DNA of 62,431 nt from CBDCEG01 sp965215775 (GCA_965215775.1 CBDCEG010000001.1:1-62431), one strand, 5' to 3'; shown: positions 43,043 to 52,756, numbered from the stretch's first letter. Made by a program: numbers and translations. Notes: a model not told the origin generated them from the letters alone.

Positions 43043-44644
43043 CTAATTAATAAAAAAACCTTTTAGTGCAAAAAAGAATAAAGCAGAAAGTAAAGCTGAA
43101 CAAGGAACAGTAATAAACCAAGCTGCAATTATTCTCACAAAAACACTTCTAGTAACAAGCTGTTCTTTGTATGCTCTTTTTAATAACTTGCGTTCTTTAT
43201 TTGTTATTAATTCTTTGCTTGAGTTTTTTAATTGTTTTAATAAGCTTGTCTTTGCTTCAGGAGTTGCGTTATCAAATTTCTCCAAAAACTTATTAACTTT
43301 TTCATTTGAGCTATCATTTTCATGGTGTTGTTTTACTTCATCTAAAGTTTTGTTATAACTTTTAACCAAAACCTCACGCAAAAACCCAACCCCAAAAATA
43401 GCACCAACTGCAACATGAGTTGAAGAAATTGGAAGACCTAATTGACTTGCAATAATTACAGTTATAGATGCCGAAAGTGCAACACAAAAAGCCCTAGTTT
43501 TATTTATATCAGTAATTCCAGAACCAACAGTTTTAATTAATTTAGGACCATAAAGAGCAAGCCCAACAGAAATACCAATAGCCCCAACTAACATTACCCA
43601 CAAAGGAATATCAGCTTTGGCAGAAATGCCAGAGTTAACTATTGCATCATTTATTGCAGCAAGCGGACCAACTGCATTTGCAACATCATTTGCCCCATGA
43701 GCAAAACTAAGAATGGCTGCTGAAAAAATAAGTGGAATTGTAAACAAATCATTTATAAGACCTTTATTGCCCTCTTTACCTTGCGTTGATTTTATTATAA
43801 TTGGTTTCACTACAAAGAAAGCCGCAACCGCAACACCCAAAGCAATTAAAATAATAATTCCAAAATTTAATTTAACTATCTTTTTAATTCCTTTGATTAA
43901 TAAATACGAAGTAAACGCCCAAGTCATTAGAGCTATTAATAAAGGAATTATTCTTTGTGCGGCTTTTATTCGGTCATCTTTATAGAATATATTGTGTTTT
44001 ATAAAATATAACAAACCAGCAGCAATAACACCACCAAGAACAGGAGAAATAACCCAAGAAGATGCTATTTTTGCCATAACAGCCCAGTTCACAATTCCCC
44101 AACCGCCTGCTGCAATACCTGCCCCCAAAACACCACCAACTATTGAATGTGTTGTTGAAACTGGTGCGCCAAGCATTGTTGCTGCATTTAGCCAAATTCC
44201 ACCAGCAATTAAAGCTGCCATCATTAGCCAAACAAACTCAATACTATTTTTAATCATTGATGGATCTATAATTCCTTTTTTGATTGTGTCAACAACATCT
44301 CCACCTGCTGTTAAAGCTCCAAGGGATTCAAATATAATTGCAATAAAAATAGCCCCAACCAAAGTCAAAGCACCAGAACCAACGGCTGGACCAACATTAT
44401 TAGCAACATCATTTGCACCAATATTAACTGCCATATAAGCACCAACAACTGCTGCAATTATTATATAGAACTGATTTATTTTCCCAGCCCCTAAAGTAGA
44501 TGAATATAAATAAATAATTCCGATAAATATTACTGTGATAAACAATTTCAACCAACTTGGTATTTTTTCAAGAATTGATATATTTTCTGATTGATTAGTT
44601 AGCGACTGATTTGCTTGGTTTACTGCTTGGTTTGCTTTTGACAT
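43043..44644 (-). CDS. pit: PiT-family phosphate permease (long form)
   Basis: 533 aa with about 11 transmembrane segments and the duplicated signatures NIGANDVANNVGPAVGSGAL (near residue 80) and SFAHGANDVANAVGPLAAIN (near residue 315). A long soluble, charged stretch lies between about residues 435 and 500 (NKFLEKFDNATPEAKTSLLK), before the last segment. It differs from the short PiT in having no DUF47 partner. Cation: proton or sodium, not decidable here. Confidence 0.92.
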   Translation of the reverse strand: MSKANQAVNQANQSLTNQSENISILEKIPSWLKLFITVIFIGIIYLYSSTLGAGKINQFYIIIAAVVGAYMAVNIGANDVANNVGPAVGSGALTLVGAIFIAIIFESLGALTAGGDVVDTIKKGIIDPSMIKNSIEFVWLMMAALIAGGIWLNAATMLGAPVSTTHSIVGGVLGAGIAAGGWGIVNWAVMAKIASSWVISPVLGGVIAAGLLYFIKHNIFYKDDRIKAAQRIIPLLIALMTWAFTSYLLIKGIKKIVKLNFGIIILIALGVAVAAFFVVKPIIIKSTQGKEGNKGLINDLFTIPLIFSAAILSFAHGANDVANAVGPLAAINDAIVNSGISAKADIPLWVMLVGAIGISVGLALYGPKLIKTVGSGITDINKTRAFCVALSASITVIIASQLGLPISSTHVAVGAIFGVGFLREVLVKSYNKTLDEVKQHHENDSSNEKVNKFLEKFDNATPEAKTSLLKQLKNSSKELITNKERKLLKRAYKEQLVTRSVFVRIIAAWFITVPCSALLSALFFFALKGFFIN

Positions 44645-44736
44645 TTTATCCCTTTGGGGTAATTAATAAAAACCTACAAACTCTATTATATATTGATTAA
44701 TAAATTTAGTTAGTATTCATTAGTTTTTTAGTTGGT

Positions 44737-45057
44737 TTAATTAACCCATTGGTATTTTTTTAAATTCACTTTACCATTTTTATTAAAGATAATACCTTCA
44801 CTTTCTAGTCTTTGTCTTTGGTTTGAACTCTCACCATTATGTTTTGAATAAGTTTCTCCTTTTGCATTTATAACTCTCCACCAAGCTATTTCTCCATTTA
44901 AATCAAGCTCAGTTAGTGCAAAACCAACATGTCTAGCATGATTTGGTAACCCTATTATTTTGGCAATTTGTCCATAAGTTGCAACTTTCCCAGCTGGAAT
45001 TTGCAAAGTAGTTTCATAAACTAAGCTATTAAGTAATTTTTTATCTGTTTGTGCCAT
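44737..45057 (-). CDS. Alkyltransferase-like protein (Atl/YbaZ type)
   Basis: 106 aa, DNA-binding domain of the O6-alkylguanine transferase family: IPAGKVATYGQIAKIIGLPN, ARHVGFALTELD, and WWRVINAKGETYSKHNG. The PCHR active site of the real methyltransferase is replaced by a Trp (AWWRV), so it cannot accept alkyl groups. Such proteins flag bulky O6-alkylguanine for nucleotide excision repair. Confidence 0.88.
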   Translation of the reverse strand: MAQTDKKLLNSLVYETTLQIPAGKVATYGQIAKIIGLPNHARHVGFALTELDLNGEIAWWRVINAKGETYSKHNGESSNQRQRLESEGIIFNKNGKVNLKKYQWVN

Positions 45058-45177
45058 TTTGTGTATTTATTTTATATTGATTAATTATCAAATTATTATC
45101 TAACAAGAGAACTAATATAACTATCAATTATGTTATATTATTAACTAAATTTATAAACAACAACTTAGGAATAAATT

Positions 45178-46047
45178 ATGAAAAATATAATAATGGGAAT
45201 AACTATTGTTTTAGGTATTATAGCTATATTCACCTTTAAAATGATAAAATCAAACAACAAAGCCGAAGAAATTAAAGCTCAGATTACAAAAATTGCTGAG
45301 GAAAAAAATGCTGTCAACTTACAAATAGAAAGTGGTGTTAATTCTATTAATCAAAATGCACCAGTTATGCTTGATGATGATATAAGATTAGATAAAGCTA
45401 TCGCTTATGACATGACTATAGAATATAACTATACGCTTGTGAATATTTCTTCTTCTAGTGAAAATATAAAAAACATAAAAAAAGAGCTTCTAAGTAAAAT
45501 CTCAAGAGATGCTTGTGAAGCAGAACAGTTCATATCATTATTTAAAAATGGAGTATCTTTTGTTGCAAGGTATAGTAGTAATGACGGACAAGAATTAATA
45601 AAAACCAATACTACTCCAGCTGTGTGTAATAGCATAAAAGTTGCTATGGAAAGTGAAAAACGCAAAGAAAAAGAAAAAGAAAAGAAAATTGAAGAAGAGA
45701 ATAAAAAAATAAATAAGGAGATAATAAAATCAGTAAAATACCTTAATAAAGATGGTGTGAAAATGGTTGATAAATCCATTAGGTTTGATAAAGCTATTGC
45801 TTATGAAATGGCAATAGAATATTACGGAACTTTAACTGATATTACATCTGCAAATGATCCAAAGCTTAATAGTTTTAAAAAACCTTTTATAGATGGAGTA
45901 ACAAAAAAAGTTTGCGAAATGCCTGCAATGAAAGCTCTTTTTAAAAATAATGGGGCAATAAGATATATTTATAATTCTAACGATGGCAAAGAAGCTTTAA
46001 GCTTTATTATAAATGTAGATAGTTGTGATACAATAATCGACCAATAA
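45178..46047 (+). CDS. Secreted or anchored protein with two copies of an unknown domain
   Basis: 289 aa with one N-terminal transmembrane/signal segment (IIMGITIVLGIIAIFTF) and a coiled Glu/Lys stretch (SEKRKEKEKEKKIEEENKK) linking two homologous halves. Each has R-L/F-DKAIAYxMxIEY, a Tyr-Thr or Gly-Thr-Leu strand, then KxxCExxxxxxLFKN and a YxSNDGxE block (residues about 62-155 and 195-285). Each half has two Cys. The gene after this one holds a third copy. Not recognised beyond a family of small periplasmic proteins of unknown role. Confidence 0.65.
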   Translation: MKNIIMGITIVLGIIAIFTFKMIKSNNKAEEIKAQITKIAEEKNAVNLQIESGVNSINQNAPVMLDDDIRLDKAIAYDMTIEYNYTLVNISSSSENIKNIKKELLSKISRDACEAEQFISLFKNGVSFVARYSSNDGQELIKTNTTPAVCNSIKVAMESEKRKEKEKEKKIEEENKKINKEIIKSVKYLNKDGVKMVDKSIRFDKAIAYEMAIEYYGTLTDITSANDPKLNSFKKPFIDGVTKKVCEMPAMKALFKNNGAIRYIYNSNDGKEALSFIINVDSCDTIIDQ

Positions 46048-46071
46048 TTTATAACAATAAACGAGGATAAT

Positions 46072-46479
46072 ATGAAAAAATTACTAACAGCTGGAATTAT
46101 AGTTTTAGCAACAACATTTAGCATAAGCGTAAATGCTTCAGACAGAACAGATGCTATCAATAAAGAGTTAAAAAAAGGAGCAAAAGCAATAAATAAAAAA
46201 ACTCCTATAAAGATAAATAAAGAAACAAGACTAGATAAAGTTACTGCTGGAAATATGTCTTTGAAATACAGCTATACTTTAATAGCTGTATCAAGCAAGG
46301 ATAAAAACATATCTAAAATTAAAAAAATAATTCCTCCAAGCATCATCAAACAAGCTTGTAACACAAAACATTCACGACAAACACTAAAAAATGGAGTTAC
46401 CGTTTATTCAACATATAAAACAAAAGATGGTAAAAAAATTGTAACTGTTACAGTTAATAATAAGAAGTGTAAAAAATAA
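46072..46479 (+). CDS. Periplasmic protein, single copy of the same unknown domain
   Basis: 135 aa with a signal peptide (KKLLTAGIIVLATTFSISVNAS). The domain shows KETRLDKVTAGNMSLKYSYT, IKQACNTKHSRQTLKNGVTV and YKTKDGKKIVTVTVNNKKCK, the same RLDK...YTL...C...LKNGV...DG...C order as both halves of the upstream protein. The gene lies 24 nt downstream and a terminator follows, so the two form an operon. Confidence 0.7.
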   Translation: MKKLLTAGIIVLATTFSISVNASDRTDAINKELKKGAKAINKKTPIKINKETRLDKVTAGNMSLKYSYTLIAVSSKDKNISKIKKIIPPSIIKQACNTKHSRQTLKNGVTVYSTYKTKDGKKIVTVTVNNKKCKK

Positions 46480-46500
46480 AATTTTATTTCGCACAATTCA

Positions 46501-46540
46501 AAGCACCTTGGTTTAAAAACTAAGGTGCTTTTTTATTTTT
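46501..46540 (+). terminator. Rho-independent terminator
   Basis: Stem AAGCACCTT / AAGGTGCTT with TTTTTATTTTT after it, following the repeated-domain operon and before trpD. Confidence 0.85.
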
Positions 46541-46607
46541 CAAATATATTTATTTTCAAGTTATAATATCCGTATAGATTTAAAATTAAAACAACCGAGC
46601 CAATATT

Positions 46608-47624
46608 ATGATAAAAGAGATTATAAAAAAATTAGTAAATAAAGAAAACTTAACCGAGTCAGAGATGAAGTCAGTTATAGCAGAGCTAATGACTGGTAAG
46701 ACAACTGACGCACAAAATGCTGCATTCCTAACTGCTCTTGCAATAAAGGGTGAAACAGTTTTGGAAATTACAAGTGCAGCAACAATTATGCGAGATTTAG
46801 CAACAAAAGTTGATATCCTAAATCCTGCAGATTTAGTTGATCCAGTTGGAACTGGAGGAACTGGAACTAATATGTTTAATGTTTCAACTGCTTGTTGTTT
46901 TGTAGCCTCTTGTGCTGGTGCTAAAATTGCCAAACATGGAAATAGAGCTGCTAGTTCAAAATCAGGAAGTGCAGATTTATTAGAAACTGCTGGTGCAAAA
47001 ATAGATTTGAATGCAACTCAAATGGCTGGCTGTGTTGATAATGTAGGAATTGGGTTTATGTTTGCCCCAATGCTTCATAGTGCGATGAAATATGTGATAA
47101 AAGCACGAAAAGAGATTGCAATTAGGACTATATTTAACTTACTTGGTCCTTTAACAAATCCATCTTTTGCTAAGAGACAAGTTTTGGGGGTTTTTTCTGA
47201 TGATTGGCTTTTAAAAATGGCTGAAGTTTCAAAAGAACTTGGGCAGAAAAGAGTTATGGTTGTTCATTCCGAAGATGGTCTTGATGAAATTTCTATCTGT
47301 GGCAAAACTAATGTTTGTGAGCTAAATTCTGAAGAAATAACAAATTATCAAATAAACCCTAAAGATTTTGGAATTAATTATGATAACTATAAAAAGCTTC
47401 AAGTTAATAGCCCACAAGAAAGTTTAAACCTTATAAAAGATGCTTTTGATGGAATAAAAGGAGAAGCTTACGACATTATCACTTTAAATTCCGCTGCTAT
47501 TTTATATGTTTGTGAAATAGTTAATTCTTATGAAGAAGGAATAATCAAAGCACGAGAAATACTTGATTCCAAGCAAGCAAATATCAAGCTAGAAAACTAT
47601 GTGAAATATACAAATAAGCTATAA
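46608..47624 (+). CDS. trpD: Anthranilate phosphoribosyltransferase
   Basis: 338 aa. PRPP-binding DPVGTGGTGTNMFNVSTACC, KHGNRAASSKSGSADLLETA and FMFAPMLHSAMKYVIKARKE, NLLGPLTNPSFAKRQVLGVF are all family blocks. Second step of tryptophan synthesis. trpC follows 67 nt downstream; no trpE/G or trpBA is in the window. No leader peptide with Trp codons was found upstream. Confidence 0.96.
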   Translation: MIKEIIKKLVNKENLTESEMKSVIAELMTGKTTDAQNAAFLTALAIKGETVLEITSAATIMRDLATKVDILNPADLVDPVGTGGTGTNMFNVSTACCFVASCAGAKIAKHGNRAASSKSGSADLLETAGAKIDLNATQMAGCVDNVGIGFMFAPMLHSAMKYVIKARKEIAIRTIFNLLGPLTNPSFAKRQVLGVFSDDWLLKMAEVSKELGQKRVMVVHSEDGLDEISICGKTNVCELNSEEITNYQINPKDFGINYDNYKKLQVNSPQESLNLIKDAFDGIKGEAYDIITLNSAAILYVCEIVNSYEEGIIKAREILDSKQANIKLENYVKYTNKL

Positions 47625-47691
47625 ATAATCTATAAATCACCTAACTACTTATAATATAAATAACACAATAAACTACAATAAACTTATAATT

Positions 47692-48495
47692 ATGAATAAT
47701 ATACCAACAGTTTTACAAAAAATAGTCGCTCAAAAACAAAAAGAAATTGAAGCAAGCATTCAAAAAACACCAAGTGCAGAATTAGAATATAAAATATTGA
47801 ATTTAGACAGTAACCTAACAAGACCATTTTTCAATGCAATTTCTAAAAAAGTAAGAGCTAAAGAAAATGCAGTTATTGCTGAAATTAAAAAAGCATCTCC
47901 AAGTAAAGGTATTATTTGCAATGACTTTGATGCAACAAGAATTGCTAAATCATATGAAGAAAATGGAGCAACTTGTTTATCTGTTCTAACTGATGAGCAG
48001 TTTTTCCAAGGCAGTGTCAAATATTTAAAACAGGCAAAAAAAGCCACAAACTTACCAATTTTACGCAAAGATTTTATAATTGATGAATACCAAATTTTAG
48101 AGTCTAAAGCTATGGGAGCAGATTGTATTTTATTAATTGCAGCTTGCTTAACTGCTGAGCAAATAGCAACATTCACAACATTGGCTTATGATTTAGGAAT
48201 GGATGTTTTGGCTGAAGTTCATAACTTAGAAGAGCTTGATAAACTTGCAGGTATTCCTCTAAAAATGATTGGAATAAACAATCGTAACTTGCATACATTT
48301 GAAACAAATTTATTAATAACCATAGATTTAGCCCCACAAGCAAATAAAGACATTATAATAGTTACTGAAAGTGGAATTGCAGATAGTAATGATGTTGCAA
48401 TTATGAATATGTCTAACATTAATGCTTTTTTAGTTGGCGAGAGTTTTATGAAAGAAAAAGATCCAGGTGCGAAACTAAAAGAGCTATTTTCTTGA
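47692..48495 (+). CDS. trpC: Indole-3-glycerol phosphate synthase
   Basis: 267 aa TIM barrel. VIAEIKKASPSKGIICNDFD (catalytic Glu and Lys), LSVLTDEQFFQGSVKYLKQA, PILRKDFIIDEYQILESKAM (Lys) and IGINNRNLHTFETNL are present, with IIVTESGIADSNDVAIM near the end. Stand-alone enzyme without the PRAI (trpF) domain. Confidence 0.96.
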   Translation: MNNIPTVLQKIVAQKQKEIEASIQKTPSAELEYKILNLDSNLTRPFFNAISKKVRAKENAVIAEIKKASPSKGIICNDFDATRIAKSYEENGATCLSVLTDEQFFQGSVKYLKQAKKATNLPILRKDFIIDEYQILESKAMGADCILLIAACLTAEQIATFTTLAYDLGMDVLAEVHNLEELDKLAGIPLKMIGINNRNLHTFETNLLITIDLAPQANKDIIIVTESGIADSNDVAIMNMSNINAFLVGESFMKEKDPGAKLKELFS

Positions 48496-48509
48496 GGGAA
48501 TAATAGTTT

Positions 48510-49196
48510 ATGAAGAATTTAAACAAAAAAATTTTTAATGGTTTAATTTTAACCTTTACATTTTTATCAATATTTTCAGCAAATGCTAAAGAAAGCAATG
48601 CTTCAAATTACAAGTTCAGTAAAACTTACAAAGTAACTGTTCGTGGAGTTTCAGCTGGAAAAGCTAAACTAAAAATTGATTTATCTGATAAAAATTACAC
48701 TGTGAAACTTAAACTTAAACCTAATTTAATGGCAAAAGCATTAGGTGCGCCAAACTTAACAGAAAAAGTTACAGGGATTATTTCTTCAAAAAAAAATAGA
48801 AATACATTAATTCCAAAAGATTACAGCCGTGTTGATGGTTCTAAACTTATCTTTTCTGCAAAGTTCACAAAAAAAAATATCCATGTTGTTGATAAAAAGA
48901 AAAAAAGAAGTTCTAATGTTAAAAATAAACTTGGAATTCAAGATCCACTTACTCAAATAATCCAAGTTCAACAAGATTTATTAATGTCAAATATTGCAAA
49001 AAAATATGAAATAGTAACTGGTAAATCAACAACTGTTTATAACGCAAAGAAAAAGAAACTAAAAAATGGTTACCTTGTAACTTTAACTCAAGCAGTTTCA
49101 GCAAAACGAGTTGTTAAGTTAAAGTTTAATAATGCTTTTGAATTAGTAAAAGTAACTAAAATAAGAAAAGGAAGAGTAGATTTTATTCTAAAATAA
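48510..49196 (+). CDS. DUF3108 protein, exported
   Basis: 228 aa with a signal peptide (IFNGLILTFTFLSIFSANAK) and a DUF3108-like beta-rich body: YKVTVRGVSAGKAKLKIDLS, LIPKDYSRVDGSKLIFSAKF, NKLGIQDPLTQIIQVQQDLL. Function unknown; a periplasmic location is likely. It starts 14 nt after trpC. Lys-rich composition fits the segment's AT bias. Confidence 0.75.
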   Translation: MKNLNKKIFNGLILTFTFLSIFSANAKESNASNYKFSKTYKVTVRGVSAGKAKLKIDLSDKNYTVKLKLKPNLMAKALGAPNLTEKVTGIISSKKNRNTLIPKDYSRVDGSKLIFSAKFTKKNIHVVDKKKKRSSNVKNKLGIQDPLTQIIQVQQDLLMSNIAKKYEIVTGKSTTVYNAKKKKLKNGYLVTLTQAVSAKRVVKLKFNNAFELVKVTKIRKGRVDFILK

Positions 49197-49233
49197 TTTC
49201 TAATAATTTAAATATAAAATAACCAAACAAAAT

Positions 49234-49257
49234 ACCAGTATCTTTTACTGGTTTTTG
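49234..49257. terminator. Bidirectional terminator
   Basis: Stem ACCAGTA / TACTGGT, loop TCTTT, followed by TTTTG on the right and preceded by AACAAAAT on the left, between two convergent genes. Confidence 0.7.
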
Positions 49258-49279
49258 TTATTAAGCATGAACTTAACTA

Positions 49280-49987
49280 TCAGTCATGACTATGATTATG
49301 TGAATGGTTGTAATATGCAACCTCTTTATTTTTACCAAATATATTTATATATTCAGGATTTTCCACAACTTGGCTAGGCTTTCCGCTGCAACAAATATGT
49401 TTATTTAAACAAAGCACTTTATCAGTTGCAGACATTACCAAATGTAAATCATGTGAAACCATCAAAACTGCAAAATCATATTTACTTTGCAGTTTTGTGA
49501 TTAATTTATAAAACTCAACCTGCCCTACTTCGTCAACACCAGCTGTTGGTTCATCTAAAACTAATAAGTCTGGATTATTTATAATTGCTCTAGCAAATAA
49601 AACTTTTCTTAGCTCACCACCTGACAAATCACAAAGAAATTGTTCTTTTAGTTTTGTAATTAAAAGAGTTTCTAATATTTTATCAACAGAATTTTCTTCA
49701 GACTTATTTCTAGCTAAACTTATGAATTCGCTAACATTTGTAGGTAAAGATTGGTCTTTATTTATATGCTGTGGAACAAATCCTATATTTAACTTTTTAT
49801 CTTTTACAACTTGCCCAGATACAGGTTTTAAAAGACCTAAAATTATTTCCAAAAGTGTTGTTTTTCCAGCACCATTTGGACCAACTATTGTTAGGATTTC
49901 ACCTTTTTTCAAGTTAAAAGATATATTATCTAATATAACTTTTTTCTTTATTTTATAATTTATATTTTTTAATTTTAATATATTCAT
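49280..49987 (-). CDS. znuC: ZnuC-like ABC transporter ATPase with His tail
   Basis: 235 aa. Walker A GPNGAGKTTLLEIILGL, signature LSGGELRKVLFARAI, Walker B PDLLVLDEPTAGVD and the switch His in LMVSHDLHLVM are complete. The tail HSHNHSHD is rich in His and suggests zinc handling, as in ZnuC of gammaproteobacteria. The permease (znuB) and binding protein (znuA) are not adjacent. It follows the oxygenase gene by 8 nt. Confidence 0.82.
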   Translation of the reverse strand: MNILKLKNINYKIKKKVILDNISFNLKKGEILTIVGPNGAGKTTLLEIILGLLKPVSGQVVKDKKLNIGFVPQHINKDQSLPTNVSEFISLARNKSEENSVDKILETLLITKLKEQFLCDLSGGELRKVLFARAIINNPDLLVLDEPTAGVDEVGQVEFYKLITKLQSKYDFAVLMVSHDLHLVMSATDKVLCLNKHICCSGKPSQVVENPEYINIFGKNKEVAYYNHSHNHSHD

Positions 49988-49995
49988 TTTATAAT

Positions 49996-51132
49996 TTAGT
50001 CTTCAGAGAAAAACCAAAAGCCCTGATTAGTAAGAGATTTCATTAATTTATGAGAGTTTTCAGAAATATTATTAAAGTTTAAAACACTAGAATTACAAAT
50101 TATTTTTATATCATTAGGAGGGCAATTTTTTAACACATCGCCGTTGATAAAAAAGCTATTGTTTTTTATTGAGTTTTCTGTGTAAAAAACTTTTAATCCA
50201 TGTAATTTATATAAAGGCTTACTTTTAAATAAATCCAGCCATTCATCAGTTAAATATTCAACTTCATTAATATCTAGTTCATGAGATTGTTGAGAATAAA
50301 ACCTTCCTATAAAGTCATCCAATAAATCATCACTTTCTAATGTTTTTCTTAAAAAATCAGTTACTTTAGATTTATCTATATTTTCTATTTCTCCCAAATT
50401 TTCACTTGGCTGATTGCGTAAATTTTTCAATAATTTTGGTTTAATATTATTATCAAGCATAAAATCAGCAAAACCTGAAACCAATTCATTTTCATTAGTA
50501 CTTTTATAACCAACGGAAAAACTCATAGAACTATTTAAACTAACGCCTTCATGAGGAAATCCAGGAGGAATATATAAAATATCTCCAGCTTCTACAACTT
50601 CATCAATTATTGGTTGGAACTCTTCAATATGTAATAATTTTTCGTGAGCAATAATTTCTTTATAATTACCTTTTTGCCCTACTTTCCAATGCCTCTTTCC
50701 AGAACCTTGACATATAAAAACATCATATAAATCAATATGAGGTCCAACGCCACCACCAGCTGACGCAAAACTAACCATTACATCATCAAAACACCATTTT
50801 GGAATAAAACTAAATCTATTTGCAAATATATCTAAATCACGAATCCAATGATTTGTTGCTTGAACAACCAAAGTCCAGTCTTTTTCGCCAAATTTATCAT
50901 AATTATCAAATGGTCCAAGCTCTGCTTGATAACTGATTTTTTTATTTTCTTCTCTTTGTATAGAAATTAATCTTGACTCAATAAAATCACAGCTGGCAAG
51001 CCCTGCCAACTCATCAGCCGTTATTATATCTTTGAAATTTTCAAATCCTTTTTTAAGTAATATTGGTTTTTGTTGCCAATAATCTTTCAAGAACTCCTCT
51101 AAAGTTATATTACTAAAGTTTACTTTTTTCAT
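49996..51132 (-). CDS. roxA: RoxA/YcfD-type cupin oxygenase (ribosomal protein hydroxylase)
   Basis: 378 aa JmjC-type 2-oxoglutarate/Fe(II) oxygenase. The N-terminal FLKDYWQQKPILLKKGFENF is typical. The iron-binding H-x-D is in GVGPHIDLYDVFICQGSGKR, with the cupin continuing to YIPPGFPHEGVSLN (His). A winged-helix-like C-terminal domain follows. E. coli RoxA hydroxylates an Arg of ribosomal protein L16 and is oxygen-dependent. Length is normal. Confidence 0.9.
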   Translation of the reverse strand: MKKVNFSNITLEEFLKDYWQQKPILLKKGFENFKDIITADELAGLASCDFIESRLISIQREENKKISYQAELGPFDNYDKFGEKDWTLVVQATNHWIRDLDIFANRFSFIPKWCFDDVMVSFASAGGGVGPHIDLYDVFICQGSGKRHWKVGQKGNYKEIIAHEKLLHIEEFQPIIDEVVEAGDILYIPPGFPHEGVSLNSSMSFSVGYKSTNENELVSGFADFMLDNNIKPKLLKNLRNQPSENLGEIENIDKSKVTDFLRKTLESDDLLDDFIGRFYSQQSHELDINEVEYLTDEWLDLFKSKPLYKLHGLKVFYTENSIKNNSFFINGDVLKNCPPNDIKIICNSSVLNFNNISENSHKLMKSLTNQGFWFFSED

Positions 51133-51146
51133 AGTTAGTTATATTG

Positions 51147-51707
51147 TTAGTTAGTTATAATTTTATCTAATCTTACATCCCATTTATTTGGAATTATTTT
51201 TTCTACTTTCTGCTCCCAAAATGCTAAACCTATTTTAGGGCAATTTGTCAATTTCAAAGTTCTATCATAATAACCACCGCCCATTCCGATACGGTTACTC
51301 TCCAAATCAAAAGCAACCAATGGAACTATAATTAAGTCTAATTCAGATAGTTTTATTATCTTATTATCTAGATTTGGAGCTAATAAACCAAGGTAATCTT
51401 TACTCAAAACTTCATCTTTTTTATAGTTTACAAACTCCAAAACACTTTCTTTTTGCTTGACAAAAGGTAAATATATTTCCTTACCTTTTTGCCAAATATT
51501 TTCAATTAAATTTTTAGTTGAAACTTCATTATTTATATTTAAGTAACACGCTATTTTTTCAGCATTTTTATATTCTATTAAGTCTATTAAATTTTCAAAA
51601 ATAGCAGAGTTTTTTTGCTCTCTACTTATTATATTTTCTCTAATTTGTAATGCTTTTTTTCTTAAATTTGTTTGTGCTATTTCAGTTTCTGACAAATTAT
51701 CATTCAT
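51147..51707 (-). CDS. 5-formyltetrahydrofolate cyclo-ligase family protein
   Basis: 186 aa. ACYLNINNEVSTKNLI, IYLPFVKQKESVLEFV, LDLIIVPLVAFDLESNRIGM and GGGYYDRTLKLTN are the conserved blocks; GMGGGYYDR binds phosphate/ATP. It converts 5-formyl-THF to 5,10-methenyl-THF. Its ATG overlaps the last base of fabD (one-nucleotide overlap), so they are coupled. Known as ygfA/fau in E. coli. Confidence 0.9.
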   Translation of the reverse strand: MNDNLSETEIAQTNLRKKALQIRENIISREQKNSAIFENLIDLIEYKNAEKIACYLNINNEVSTKNLIENIWQKGKEIYLPFVKQKESVLEFVNYKKDEVLSKDYLGLLAPNLDNKIIKLSELDLIIVPLVAFDLESNRIGMGGGYYDRTLKLTNCPKIGLAFWEQKVEKIIPNKWDVRLDKIITN

Positions 51708-52654
51708 TAAGCAAATTCTTTTAAAGTTTTTAAGTTAAATATTGAAGTTGTTGCCATTCCTTTATTTATTCTTTTATTTAACCCTGATAAAATTTTTCCA
51801 GGCCCAATTTCAATAACTGCTTCAATATCATTTTTACCAAAGTAATTAATAGTTTCAACCCAGCGAACAGGCATAATTAATTGATTTACTAATGCTTTTT
51901 TTATATTTTCTGATGAGCTGTGAGAACTAATATCAAAATTATGAATAACTGGAGTGCTTGGTGTGTTTAAATTTACTTGTGCTAATTCTTTTGCCATATT
52001 ATCTGCTGCCGATTGCATCAAGCGACAATGTGATGGAACTGAAACTGGTAAAATCAAAGCTCTTTTAGCTCCATTTTCTTTTAATAATTCACAAGCTTTA
52101 TCAACAGCTTCTTTATTTCCAGCAATTACTGTTTGCCCTGGTGAATTATCATTTACAGCCCAAACTCCAGAGCTATCAGTTGATATTTTTTGACAAATAT
52201 TTCTAATTTCCTCAATCTCTAAACCAATTATTGCCGCCATCGCACCAACTCCTTTTGGAACCGCTTCTTGCATTAATTGTGCCCTTTTTCTTGCCAAATA
52301 AACAGCATCAGAAAAATCTAAAATTCCAGCAGCAACCAAAGCTGTATATTCACCCAAGCTATGTCCTGCGAAATATTTTATATTTATATTTTCACTACCA
52401 TGTTCTTGCTTAAACGCACGCCAAGCAGCGACTCCTGCAACCAAAACAGCAGGCTGAGTATTAATTGTATTATTTAAATCTTCAATTGGTCCTTGTTTGG
52501 TCATTTTCCACAAATCAAAATCAAGAATTTGACTCGCTTGCTCATAAGTTTCCCTAACAATTTCATAATTATCATACAATTCCTTTATCATTCCAACTGA
52601 CTGAGAACCTTGCCCTGGAAACACAACTGCTACTTTTTTATCTACAAAACTCAT
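51707..52654 (-). CDS. fabD: Malonyl CoA-acyl carrier protein transacylase
   Basis: 315 aa. VVFPGQGSQSVGMIKELYDN at the N-terminus; the active-site Ser in FAGHSLGEYTALVAAG; Arg in YLARKRAQLMQEAVP; His in LPVSVPSHCRLM. It loads malonyl onto ACP for fatty acid synthesis. The fab neighbours fabH, acpP and fabG are missing here, so the usual fab cluster is split. Confidence 0.96.
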   Translation of the reverse strand: MSFVDKKVAVVFPGQGSQSVGMIKELYDNYEIVRETYEQASQILDFDLWKMTKQGPIEDLNNTINTQPAVLVAGVAAWRAFKQEHGSENINIKYFAGHSLGEYTALVAAGILDFSDAVYLARKRAQLMQEAVPKGVGAMAAIIGLEIEEIRNICQKISTDSSGVWAVNDNSPGQTVIAGNKEAVDKACELLKENGAKRALILPVSVPSHCRLMQSAADNMAKELAQVNLNTPSTPVIHNFDISSHSSSENIKKALVNQLIMPVRWVETINYFGKNDIEAVIEIGPGKILSGLNKRINKGMATTSIFNLKTLKEFA

Positions 52655-52756
52655 ATTAAACTCCTAATTATTTATTAATTTAAATTAAGGACATTATAAC
52701 ACTTGATAAGCTCTAAGCTAGATTGAAATTATATTGAAATATCCTAGTTTTTAATG

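Noticed and set aside
46541..46607. trp attenuator before trpD
   Set aside because: Too short, no Trp codons, and the only hairpin belongs to the preceding gene's terminator.
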